From the NCBI GenBank assembly GCA_964608575.1, contig CAZSPW010000048.1, positions 1-14,584 on the forward strand: 14,584 nucleotides of DNA. Reading direction: 5' to 3'. Under the pieces are notes generated by a model. The model was not told the origin of the DNA and ran no database searches. It saw nothing but the letters and a program-made list of their open reading frames with translations. The stretch is from JAMIFN01 sp964608575 (GTDB lineage Bacteria > Pseudomonadota > Gammaproteobacteria > Burkholderiales > Burkholderiaceae_C). Of the stretch, positions 5,226-11,451 are shown piece by piece; within the stretch, counting starts at the first letter, position 1, and every line of letters begins with the position of its first letter. The translations under genes and the position numbers were made by a program.

Positions 5226-7097
5226 ATGCAGCACCTCGTCCTTGCCCGTAAATACCGCCCCAAAAGCTTTACCGAAATGGTGGGGCAGGCGCATGTTGTC
5301 ACCGCGCTGACGAATGCGCTCGTCAGCGGGCGCTTGCACCATGCGTATTTGTTTACCGGCACGCGCGGGGTGGGCAAAACCACGGTCTCGCGCATCTTGG
5401 CCAAATCGCTCAATTGCGTCGGGGCTGATGGGCAAGGCGGCATCACCGCCACGCCCTGCGGCGTGTGCGAGGCTTGTAGCGCCATTGATGCGGGGCGCTT
5501 TGTCGATTACACCGAACTCGATGCCGCCAGCAACCGCGGCGTGGATGAAGTGCAAAGCCTGTTGGAGCAAGCCGTCTATAAACCTGTAGCGGGGCGCTAC
5601 AAGGTTTTTATGATCGACGAGGTGCATATGCTCACCACCACGGCCTTTAACGCCATGTTAAAGACCTTGGAAGAGCCGCCCGAGTATTTGAAATTTGTGC
5701 TGGCCACCACCGACCCGCAAAAAATTCCCGTCACCGTGCTCAGCCGTTGCCTGCAATTCAATTTGCGCCCTATGGCGCCTGAAACCGTGCAAGAGCACTT
5801 GCAGAAGGTGTTGGCACAAGAAAACATCCAGGCTGAAGCTGGCGCTTTAAAACTGTTGGCGCGCGGCGCACATGGCTCTATGCGCGACGCCCTGAGTCTG
5901 ACCGATCAGGCCATTGCTTTTGGCGCCGGCAGTTTGAGCGAGGCGGGTGTGCGCCAAATGCTGGGCGCAGTGGACAGCAGTTTTGTGTTGGATGCCATAG
6001 ATGCCCTAGCCAAAGGCGATGGCCAGCGCGTAGTGGCCATAGCCGATAGCCTGCGCGAAGCTGGGGTATCGGCGGCATTTGCGCTGGAAGACATGGCGCG
6101 GGTGCTGCAAAAAATGGCGGTGTATCAAGCCTTAGGCACAGCGGCCAGCGGCGCGGCAGAAATAGCCAGCGACGATGCCGAGGAGCAGGCCACCCTGCAG
6201 CTGGCGCAGGCCATGCCTGCGGATGAAACGCAATTGCTCTACAGCATGGTCATCCATGGCCGCGCTGAACTGGGGCTGGCGCCTGATGAATACGCGGGGC
6301 TGGTCATGACCCTGTTGCGTTTGCTGGCCTTCAAACCTGCGGGTTTTGTGCCCGTGCAGGCCAGTGCAGCAACAGTGCAGCAGCCTGCGGCTGAAAAAAA
6401 AACACTGAATAAGCCCATAGTAAACGCTATTGAAACAGAAGCTGCTCAGGCAGGTTTGACGGTGCAAAAGCCCGAAAACACCCCTGAAAATGTACTTGAT
6501 GCCGCGCCAAATCAAGCTGTAGCGCCAGCTGCAGTGGATTCCCGCTCTCGCGGGAATGACGAGGCTGGCTTGCGCGGAAATGACGAGGCAGCAAAACCTA
6601 GCGCCGCGCCCGTAACGCAGATGGCCGAAGCGTCCCCTTTGCAATTGCCTGTGCGCGAAATGGCCGCCCCGCCCAGCCGCCTAGAGCAAAGCAGGCAAAG
6701 CGCAGGCGACGCCGCTGCCCAAGCTGATTGGTTGGCTTTGGTGCAGCAATTGCTCGATGCTGGTGCGGTGCAAGCCCTGCAACGCGAGCTGGCGATTCAA
6801 TCGCAATGCGTGGCGCAAGGCGCAGATTGGCGCACCCTGCGCGTGGAGCAAAGCGCCCTGCGCGCCGACAGCGTGCGCGAAAAGCTGCAAGCTGCCTTGG
6901 CAGCGGCGGGGCAAGCCTGCTTGCTGCGGGTGGAACTGGGCGAAGTGCAAGATAGCTGGGCCAAACGCCAGCAAGCGGCACAAAGCGCCCAGCAGGCCGA
7001 GGCCGAAGCCAGCTTCGCCGCGCTGCCCTTGGTGCAGCATTTGCTGCAAGACTGGGGCGGCAAAATCCTGCCTGGCAGCGTGCAAGTTGCGCCCTAA
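5226..7097 (+). CDS. dnaX: DNA polymerase III subunits tau/gamma
   Basis: DnaX is the ATPase of the clamp loader. Tau also ties the polymerase cores to the DnaB helicase. The 623-residue frame starts MQHLVLARKYRPKSF, typical of the family. Domain I has Walker A GTRGVGKT (45-52), four zinc-binding cysteines (C64, C78, C81, C84), the DEVH box (131-134) and the SRC sensor motif (173-175). Domain III ends near residue 371. A Pro/Ala/Gln-rich linker follows (about 372-510), then tau domain V (from about WLALVQQLLDAGAVQAL). The linker contains a run of nine A with stops in both other frames, suggesting a gamma product, and several repeat-derived segments. There is no clear ribosome binding site before ATG 5226. 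A poor promoter (TGCACA, 17 nt, CATAAA) would start transcription at about 5221, so the mRNA could be nearly leaderless. ybaB follows after 39 bp. Confidence 0.96.
   Translation: MQHLVLARKYRPKSFTEMVGQAHVVTALTNALVSGRLHHAYLFTGTRGVGKTTVSRILAKSLNCVGADGQGGITATPCGVCEACSAIDAGRFVDYTELDAASNRGVDEVQSLLEQAVYKPVAGRYKVFMIDEVHMLTTTAFNAMLKTLEEPPEYLKFVLATTDPQKIPVTVLSRCLQFNLRPMAPETVQEHLQKVLAQENIQAEAGALKLLARGAHGSMRDALSLTDQAIAFGAGSLSEAGVRQMLGAVDSSFVLDAIDALAKGDGQRVVAIADSLREAGVSAAFALEDMARVLQKMAVYQALGTAASGAAEIASDDAEEQATLQLAQAMPADETQLLYSMVIHGRAELGLAPDEYAGLVMTLLRLLAFKPAGFVPVQASAATVQQPAAEKKTLNKPIVNAIETEAAQAGLTVQKPENTPENVLDAAPNQAVAPAAVDSRSRGNDEAGLRGNDEAAKPSAAPVTQMAEASPLQLPVREMAAPPSRLEQSRQSAGDAAAQADWLALVQQLLDAGAVQALQRELAIQSQCVAQGADWRTLRVEQSALRADSVREKLQAALAAAGQACLLRVELGEVQDSWAKRQQAAQSAQQAEAEASFAALPLVQHLLQDWGGKILPGSVQVAP
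6394..6412 (+). promoter_or_regulatory. Candidate dnaX slippage site for gamma synthesis
   Basis: Nine consecutive A (6394-6402) lie over codons 390-393 (GAA AAA AAA ACA), so an A_AAA_AAA heptamer is in frame. A -1 shift reads AAC ACT GAA TAA (stop at 6410-6412) and gives about 395 residues. A +1 shift reads CAC TGA (stop at 6406-6408) and gives about 393. Either product would end just after domain III, like gamma. No upstream SD-like element or strong downstream hairpin is evident, so polymerase slippage on the A-run is at least as likely as ribosomal frameshifting. Confidence 0.65.
6429..6478 (+). repeat. Dispersed repeat, copy F, inside dnaX
   Basis: It shares GCTGCTCAGGCAG exactly with copies B and C, and aligns to copy C over 50 nt without gaps at about 35 identities by eye, including AAAAGCC near the end. 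It is read in frame as ETEAAQAGLTVQKPENT in the linker. Confidence 0.6.
6538..6590 (+). repeat. Palindromic ATTCCCGC/GCGGGAAT element with partial tandem copy, inside dnaX
   Basis: ATTCCCGC (6538-6545), loop TCTC, and GCGGGAAT (6550-6557) form a perfect 8-bp stem. The right arm and flank, GCGGGAATGACGAGGC, are followed 24 nt later by GCGGAAATGACGAGGC. The peptide is SRSRGNDEAGLRGNDEAA, with RGNDEA twice. On the minus strand the flank reads GCCTCGTCATTCCCGCG, which is also found intergenically at about 2352-2368. Confidence 0.8.
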
Positions 7098-7136
7098 AAT
7101 TGCGATCTTTTAGAAAATCCCCTGCAAAGGAAAACC

Positions 7137-7472
7137 ATGTTCAATAAAAACCAACTCGCGGGCTTGATGAAGCAAGCCCAAGCCATGCAAAGCAATATGA
7201 AAAAAGCGCAGGATGAGCTGGCGCAATTGGAAGTGACGGGCGAAGCGGGTTCAGGCGCAGTCAAAATCACCATCACGGGCAAACACCAAGTGCGCCGCGT
7301 GCAAATCGACGAAAGCCTGCTGGTGCCCGAAGACAAAGACATGCTCGAAGACCTGATCGCCACCGCTTTTAATGACGCGGCGAAAAAAGCCGAAGAAGCC
7401 AGCGATGCGCGCATGAAAGAAATTGGCGTGCCCAATATGAATCTGCCTGGCGGTATGAAGCTGCCGTTTTAA
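7137..7472 (+). CDS. ybaB: YbaB/EbfC family nucleoid-associated protein
   Basis: This 111-residue protein matches the YbaB/EbfC family of small dimeric DNA-binding proteins that coat the nucleoid. The pattern is clear: an N-terminal amphipathic helix (NQLAGLMKQAQAMQSNMKKAQ), a central beta segment (EVTGEAGSGAVKITITGKH), and a C-terminal acidic helix ending in a Gly/Pro/Met-rich tail. A strong ribosome binding site (AAGGA, 7 nt upstream) sets the ATG. dnaX-ybaB is the classic order, and the 39-bp gap suggests one transcript. In most relatives recR comes next; here it is absent and a thiS-like gene follows an 80-bp gap filled by a dispersed repeat. Confidence 0.95.
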   Translation: MFNKNQLAGLMKQAQAMQSNMKKAQDELAQLEVTGEAGSGAVKITITGKHQVRRVQIDESLLVPEDKDMLEDLIATAFNDAAKKAEEASDARMKEIGVPNMNLPGGMKLPF

Positions 7473-7498
7473 TTTATTTAGGCATAAATTCAGGTATG

Positions 7499-7548
7499 AA
7501 TATCGGCTTTTAGGCCGCCAAATCTGCCTGAGCAGCTCATGTTTTTGT
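7499..7548 (-). repeat. Dispersed repeat, copy C
   Basis: On the minus strand it contains ATGAGCTGCTCAGGCAG, then ATTTGGCGGCCTAAAAGCC. On the plus strand CTGCCTGAGCAG is followed by CTCATGTTTTTG, so the T-run is downstream of ybaB. It ends 4 bp before the thiS-like start codon. Confidence 0.75.
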
Positions 7549-7552
7549 AGTA

Positions 7553-7816
7553 ATGACCATGCCCAATACCTCAGCCAATACCGCAGCCAATACCCCACCA
7601 GAGCCTGCAGCCAGCATCCGCATCTTGCTGGAAGACGGCGCACGCAGCGTGGCTGCGGGCAGCAGTTTGGCCGATTTGGTGGCTGATTTGGGGCATGAAG
7701 AAAAAGCCGTCAGCACCGCAGTGAATGGCCAATTTGTGGCGCGCAGCCAGCGCAGCGCGACGCTGCTGCAGGGGGGCGATACGGTGCTGATTTTTCAGGC
7801 CATAGTGGGCGGTTGA
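7553..7816 (+). CDS. thiS: ThiS-like sulfur carrier protein
   Basis: The protein is a small ubiquitin-fold sulfur carrier. The core runs SIRILLEDGARSVAAGSSLADLVADLG, then AVSTAVNGQFVARSQRSATLLQGGDTVLIFQAIVGG, and ends in the Gly-Gly that is adenylated and thiocarboxylated to donate sulfur for the thiazole of thiamine. At 87 residues it exceeds the usual ~66; the extra is a low-complexity N terminus (NTSANTAANT) encoded by three tandem 12-bp units. The true start could therefore be later, and no ribosome binding site decides between ATG 7553 and ATG 7559. thiG, the usual partner, is not here. The gene overlaps or abuts aat. MoaD also ends in GG, but the body of the sequence fits ThiS better. 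Confidence 0.75.
   Translation: MTMPNTSANTAANTPPEPAASIRILLEDGARSVAAGSSLADLVADLGHEEKAVSTAVNGQFVARSQRSATLLQGGDTVLIFQAIVGG
7562..7597 (+). repeat. Three tandem 12-bp units at the thiS-like 5' end
   Basis: Units resembling GCCAATACCNCA repeat three times and encode N-T-x-A/P in frame. Being 12 bp, gain or loss of a unit would keep the reading frame. Confidence 0.7.
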
Positions 7817-7839
7817 ATAGGCCGCTGAGCTTTTGCCTG

Positions 7840-8598
7840 ATGGAAATCAACAGCACTCCCCCTGATTTGCCGCTGTTGGCGGCGGGGCAAGATTTTCCGC
7901 CTGTGGCGCAGGCTTGGGCTGCCGAACACGGTGCGGCAGGTTTGCTGGCCGTGGGGGCAGATTTATCCGTCGCCACTTTGCGCCGCGCCTATAGCTTGGG
8001 GATTTTTCCTTGGTATAGCGAGGGCGAGCCTATTTTGTGGTGGTCGCCCGATCCGCGCATGGTGCTGCAAGTAGCCGATTTCAAAATCCAGCCTTCCTTC
8101 AAGCGCACGCTCAAGCAATTTATTCGCAATCCGCGTTGTGAAATTCGCGTCGATTTTGACTTTGCCAGCACCATAGCCGCCTGTGCCAACAGCCCCAGAG
8201 GCGGGCAGGCCGGCACTTGGATCCTGCCCGAGGTGCAGGCGGCTTACACCGCACTGCATCAGGCAGGCTTGGCGCACAGCGTGGAAGTGTGGGTGGAAAA
8301 CCAATTGGTGGGCGGCTTGTATTGCACGGCGCTAGGGCAGGCGGTGTTTGGCGAATCCATGTTTGCGCGCCAAAGCGATGCCTCCAAAATAGCCTTGGCC
8401 GCCTTAGTGGCCTTTTGCCAGCAAAGCGGTATCACCCAAATTGACTGCCAGCAAAACACGCGGCATTTGGCATCGCTGGGCGCGGCGGAAATGCCCAGAG
8501 CCGATTTCTGTCTAGCCGTGGCTAGCACTAGCGCCCTGCCTGCGCCCACCTGGGATTTTCACAAGGGCGTGCTGCGCCAATTATTGCCAGCCGCTTAG
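7840..8598 (+). CDS. aat: Leucyl/phenylalanyl-tRNA--protein transferase
   Basis: Aat attaches Leu or Phe from aminoacyl-tRNA to proteins with N-terminal Arg or Lys, marking them for ClpS/ClpAP degradation (the bacterial N-end rule). The protein carries the hallmark AYSLGIFPWYSEGEPILWW followed by SPDPRMVL, TWILPEVQAAY, HSVEVWVENQLVGGLY, GESMFARQSDASKIAL and IDCQ. From ATG 7840 (MEINSTPPDLP) it has 252 residues, near the family norm of 230-250. An in-frame TTG at 7813, overlapping the thiS TGA, would give 261 residues and a coupled start with GGGCGG just upstream. I prefer ATG but cannot exclude the TTG. It converges on the DUF1289 gene with only 16 bp between the ends, and I see no intrinsic terminator there. 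Confidence 0.94.
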   Translation: MEINSTPPDLPLLAAGQDFPPVAQAWAAEHGAAGLLAVGADLSVATLRRAYSLGIFPWYSEGEPILWWSPDPRMVLQVADFKIQPSFKRTLKQFIRNPRCEIRVDFDFASTIAACANSPRGGQAGTWILPEVQAAYTALHQAGLAHSVEVWVENQLVGGLYCTALGQAVFGESMFARQSDASKIALAALVAFCQQSGITQIDCQQNTRHLASLGAAEMPRADFCLAVASTSALPAPTWDFHKGVLRQLLPAA

Positions 8599-8614
8599 CT
8601 GGGCTTGGCCGAAT

Positions 8615-8833
8615 TTAGCCGCAGCCATTGCCCTGCATGGGCGGCAGCAGTGGTGCGCGTTCGGGCAGGATGAACATGAGTTCCAAGCGTTGTTCTTCGC
8701 TCATTTCCCCGCGCCAGCGGCGGATTTCGTCCCGAGTGCGCAGGCAGCCAGCGCACAAATCTTCGCCCTGGCTGGCGCTTTGCATTTTGCACACGCCTAT
8801 GCAGGGCGATGAGATAGCTACTACTTCGTTCAT
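8615..8833 (-). CDS. DUF1289 family small cysteine-rich protein
   Basis: This 72-residue protein has the DUF1289 signature: SPCIGVCKM near the N terminus, then CAGCLRTRDEIRRWRGE, which places four cysteines in two pairs (PCxxxC and CxxC), followed by a Gln/Arg-rich helix (MSEEQRLELM). The cysteines could bind a metal. Function is unknown; the family is common in proteobacteria. The start codon overlaps the miaB stop (ATGA at 8830-8833), so translation is probably coupled to miaB. The C-terminal PPMQGNGCG adds a further cysteine. Confidence 0.85.
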   Translation of the reverse strand: MNEVVAISSPCIGVCKMQSASQGEDLCAGCLRTRDEIRRWRGEMSEEQRLELMFILPERAPLLPPMQGNGCG

Positions 8834-10179
8834 GTCAGTTCTACGCTTTCGTTCGTCAGGACTTCAGCCGCTAATGAGTTAGTGCGTGCTTCGGTGATGC
8901 GCACATCGATCATTTGCCCAATCAAGCGCGGGTTGCCATAAAAATTGACGATGCGATTGCAATAAGTGCGGCCTGTCAGTTGTGGGTTTTCAGGGGTGGA
9001 GCGGCGCGAATAGCCTTCGACCAAAATGCGCTGCACCGTGCCTATGCGGCTTTGGCCGATTTTGGCGGCATTGGCTTCCACCACAGATTGCAAATGCTGC
9101 AGGCGTTTTAATTTCACCTCGTGCGGGGTGTCGTCATGCAAATTGGCCGCAGGCGTGCCCGGGCGCGGGCTGTAGATAAAGCTAAACGAAATGTCGTAGC
9201 CCACATCTTCAATCAGCGCCATCATTTTGTTGAAATCGTCTTCGGTTTCGCCCGGAAAGCCGACGATGAAATCGCTAGAGAGGCAAATATCTGGGCGCAC
9301 GGCTTTGAGTTTGCGGATCAGGGATTTGTATTCCAGCGCGGTGTAGCCGCGTTTCATGGCCATGAGGATGCGATCCGAGCCGTGTTGTACAGGCAGATGC
9401 AGGTGGCTGACCAGTTTGGGGATTTTGGCGTAAGCGTCGATCAGGCGCTGGGTGAACTCTTTGGGGTGGCTGGTGGTGTAGCGGATGCGCTCTATGCCTG
9501 GCACTTCAGCCACAAATTCCAGCAGCTCGGCAAAATCGCAAATATGCCCATCAGCGGCTTGGCCGCGGTAGGCGTTCACATTTTGCCCCAGCAGGGTGAT
9601 TTCTTTCACGCCCTGATCGGCCAAGCCTGCGACTTCGGTCAGTACATCTTCAAACGGGCGGCTGACTTCTTCGCCACGGGTATAGGGCACGACGCAATAG
9701 CTACAGTATTTGCTGCAGCCTTCCATGATGCTGACAAAGGCTGATGGGCCTTCCACGCGGGCAGGGGGCAGGTGGTCGAATTTTTCGATTTCAGGAAAAG
9801 AAATATCCACTTGGGATAGGCGCTGCTCCTTGGCTTTGCCCAGTAATTCAGGCAGGCGGTGGATGGTTTGCGGGCCAAAGACCACATCGACATAAGGTGC
9901 GCGGTCGATGATGGCTGCGCCTTCTTGGCTGGCCACGCAGCCGCCCACGCCAATTTGCACGCCTTTGGCTTTTAAATGCTTGATGCGCCCCAAATCGCTA
10001 AAGACTTTTTCTTGCGCTTTTTCGCGCACCGAGCAGGTGTTGAACAGCACCAAATCGGCTTCTTCAGGGTTGTCGGTGCGTTCATAGCCTTGCGCCGCGT
10101 GCATCAGATCGACCATCTTGTCCGAGTCGTACTCGTTCATCTGGCAACCAAAGGATTTAATAAAGACTTTTTTGCTCAT
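8830..10179 (-). CDS. miaB: tRNA-2-methylthio-N6-dimethylallyladenosine synthase
   Basis: MiaB is a radical-SAM methylthiotransferase that adds a methylthio group to i6A37 in tRNAs reading UNN codons. From ATG 10179 (MSKKVFIKSFGCQMNEYDSD) the protein has 449 residues, near the usual 440-475. A longer in-frame start at 10227 would add a hydrophobic LLFLYCLQVFF that is not part of the family, so it is rejected. The N-terminal domain has three cluster-binding cysteines (about C12, C49, C81, in SFGCQMN, NTCSVRE and GGCVASQ). The radical-SAM motif CSKYCSYC (C155, C159, C162) follows, and a TRAM domain is at the C terminus. CAGGTG upstream is a modest ribosome binding site. The gene overlaps DUF1289 downstream. 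Confidence 0.97.
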   Translation of the reverse strand: MSKKVFIKSFGCQMNEYDSDKMVDLMHAAQGYERTDNPEEADLVLFNTCSVREKAQEKVFSDLGRIKHLKAKGVQIGVGGCVASQEGAAIIDRAPYVDVVFGPQTIHRLPELLGKAKEQRLSQVDISFPEIEKFDHLPPARVEGPSAFVSIMEGCSKYCSYCVVPYTRGEEVSRPFEDVLTEVAGLADQGVKEITLLGQNVNAYRGQAADGHICDFAELLEFVAEVPGIERIRYTTSHPKEFTQRLIDAYAKIPKLVSHLHLPVQHGSDRILMAMKRGYTALEYKSLIRKLKAVRPDICLSSDFIVGFPGETEDDFNKMMALIEDVGYDISFSFIYSPRPGTPAANLHDDTPHEVKLKRLQHLQSVVEANAAKIGQSRIGTVQRILVEGYSRRSTPENPQLTGRTYCNRIVNFYGNPRLIGQMIDVRITEARTNSLAAEVLTNESVELT

Positions 10180-10200
10180 GAAAAACACCTGAAGACAGTA

Positions 10201-10262
10201 TAAAAATAGGAGCTGCCCAGGCAGCATTAACGCCCTGAAATGCCGAAAACATTATTGAAAAT
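10201..10262 (+). repeat. Dispersed repeat, copy D
   Basis: GAGCTGCCCAGGCAG is identical to copy A over 15 nt, preceded by an A-rich stretch and followed by a diverged tail. On the minus strand, the direction of the flanking genes, CTGCCTGGGCAG is followed by CTCCTATTTTTA, so it lies downstream of the secreted hypothetical gene and just upstream of miaB. Confidence 0.65.
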
Positions 10263-10342
10263 GAGTGGGCTAAGCCCTAGAGCCATTGGCCTTGCAGTCT
10301 GGGCTGCAGCCGCCCAAGGGTGCCAGCGTGCAGCCTATCGGC

Positions 10343-10834
10343 TTACTCTTCGTGAGATGGCTCAGGTTTGCTGGTGGCCACAGGCGTAGGCACAGGGCTG
10401 GGCGTGCTGCGTACCACGCCATTGGCTGCGTCCACCATGCGTTGGCGCTCTGCCAAACTGGGGAAGGCTTTGCGTTGCGCCAGATTTTTACGCGGCGCGG
10501 TTTGCGCTTCTTGCGCGCTGAGCAACCATACTTCGCTGATTTGCCCTGTGGCATTGCGGCGGTAATTCACCACTTGTTTTTGCCCTGCCAAAGTTACAGG
10601 CAATTGCACGCGGTTATGCAAATTGAAAATCCGTGCGCCTGGGGCCAGTTTTTCTTGGGCACTACCCATTTGTACTATCGTGCCTTGTAGGACGGTCATC
10701 TCGCCGCGCTCTACATCGGCTGGAAAAGTGCGTTGCCCATCGGGCGCAAAGTGTTGCGCATGGGCTGTGCCCATGCAGACCAGAGCCAAGGTGAGGGCGG
10801 TGCGAGACAGGATGCGTGCTGTGCAGCGATTCAT
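10343..10834 (-). CDS. Conserved secreted hypothetical protein
   Basis: This 163-residue protein starts with a signal peptide: basic MNRCTARILSR, a hydrophobic core TALTLALVCMG, and a likely cleavage after AHA (residue 26). The mature part includes RTFPADVERGEMTVLQ, LAPGARIFNLHNRVQLPV and VVNYRRNATGQISEVWLLSAQEAQ, followed by a Pro/Thr/Ser-rich, low-complexity C terminus. From memory, similar small periplasmic proteins with a PGARI...NNR...EVWLLT pattern occur in Comamonadaceae, sometimes beside miaB, but I know no function. The ribosome binding site is weak. It points the same way as miaB, with 163 bp between them holding a dispersed repeat, so it may be a separate transcript. Confidence 0.75.
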   Translation of the reverse strand: MNRCTARILSRTALTLALVCMGTAHAQHFAPDGQRTFPADVERGEMTVLQGTIVQMGSAQEKLAPGARIFNLHNRVQLPVTLAGQKQVVNYRRNATGQISEVWLLSAQEAQTAPRKNLAQRKAFPSLAERQRMVDAANGVVRSTPSPVPTPVATSKPEPSHEE

Positions 10835-11148
10835 GGTTGTAGATCCAGAGGCTGGTGAAAAGAAGGCTCGATTTTAAAGGGCAAGTGGAGCTGGCTGTGC
10901 AAATTCAAGTAGGCAAAGGCCAGACTAAGGTTAAGACAGGCCGCCAAGCTCTGAAAAAAACCACAAAATTTACCGGCGGTGCGGCTATTTGTCACATTCG
11001 GCATCGTCTATTGGTGTTACACACGATTTTTTTGAATCGGTTTAGAATTCGCGCCATCGCTGCCTTGGCTGCTTATATTTACAGTAGTTGAAACCCTAGG
11101 TCAGCATTCGCCGCTTGGTTTTTTGATCAAGCATCTTTTTTGCCAGCT

Positions 11149-11188
11149 TCTACACGCCACCACCTGCAACAAAACCTAGGCGTGTAGA
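11149..11188. repeat. Perfect 10-bp inverted repeat, 20-nt spacer
   Basis: TCTACACGCC (11149-11158) and GGCGTGTAGA (11179-11188) are exact reverse complements separated by 20 nt. No T-run follows on either side, so it is not a standard terminator. It could be a protein-binding site, a small RNA stem, or a remnant end of a mobile element. Confidence 0.5.
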
Positions 11189-11394
11189 CAAGTGAATCAT
11201 TCAGCCGTGTTGGATGTGCTGGATTCACACTGATAGTGGCGGGCGCACCGGCAATGATGATTTGTCGCGCTTGTCTAAGATGGTTCGTTGCTGCTAGACC
11301 TTGAGCCTCTAGGCCTGGCGTTTCTTGTGCGGCTTTGTGTGGACTTTCATACTTTGCCGCGCAGCAAGCGCCCAGCCGCAGGCTATCGAAGGCT

Positions 11395-11417
11395 TCCGAT
11401 CAACGCTGGCGATCGGA
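11395..11417 (+). promoter_or_regulatory. Inverted repeat in the lytic transglycosylase leader
   Basis: TCCGATC (11395-11401) and GATCGGA (11411-11417) pair perfectly across a 9-nt loop, 34 nt before the ATG at 11452. It could be an operator or an mRNA hairpin. No regulator can be named. Confidence 0.35.
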
Positions 11418-11451
11418 CAGGCTTCCTCGGCGCTAGTGGCAGAGGTTTATC

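Larger units (their letters stand above)
10835..11451. other. 617-bp region without a recognisable gene
   Basis: This is the divergent region between the secreted hypothetical gene and the lytic transglycosylase gene. I found no tRNA, no credible coding sequence and no known riboswitch. It does contain a weak hairpin with a T-run (GCTTG 11113-11117, CAAGC 11128-11132, T-run to 11141), a perfect 10-bp inverted repeat (11149-11188) and a 7-bp inverted repeat in the leader of the downstream gene (11395-11417). Confidence 0.6.

Noticed and set aside
4683..5627. 314-codon open frame on the minus strand across the nucleotidase/dnaX boundary
   Set aside because: It is antisense to two well-recognised genes, has no family resemblance, and reflects the GC-rich codon bias of the true frames.
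9121..9744. 207-codon plus-strand open frame
   Set aside because: It is antisense to miaB, including the radical-SAM motif region, and has no recognisable domain.
10180..10227. 16-residue N-terminal extension of MiaB
   Set aside because: The hydrophobic extension is not found in the family, and MSKKVFIKSFGCQMN at ATG 10179 is the typical start.
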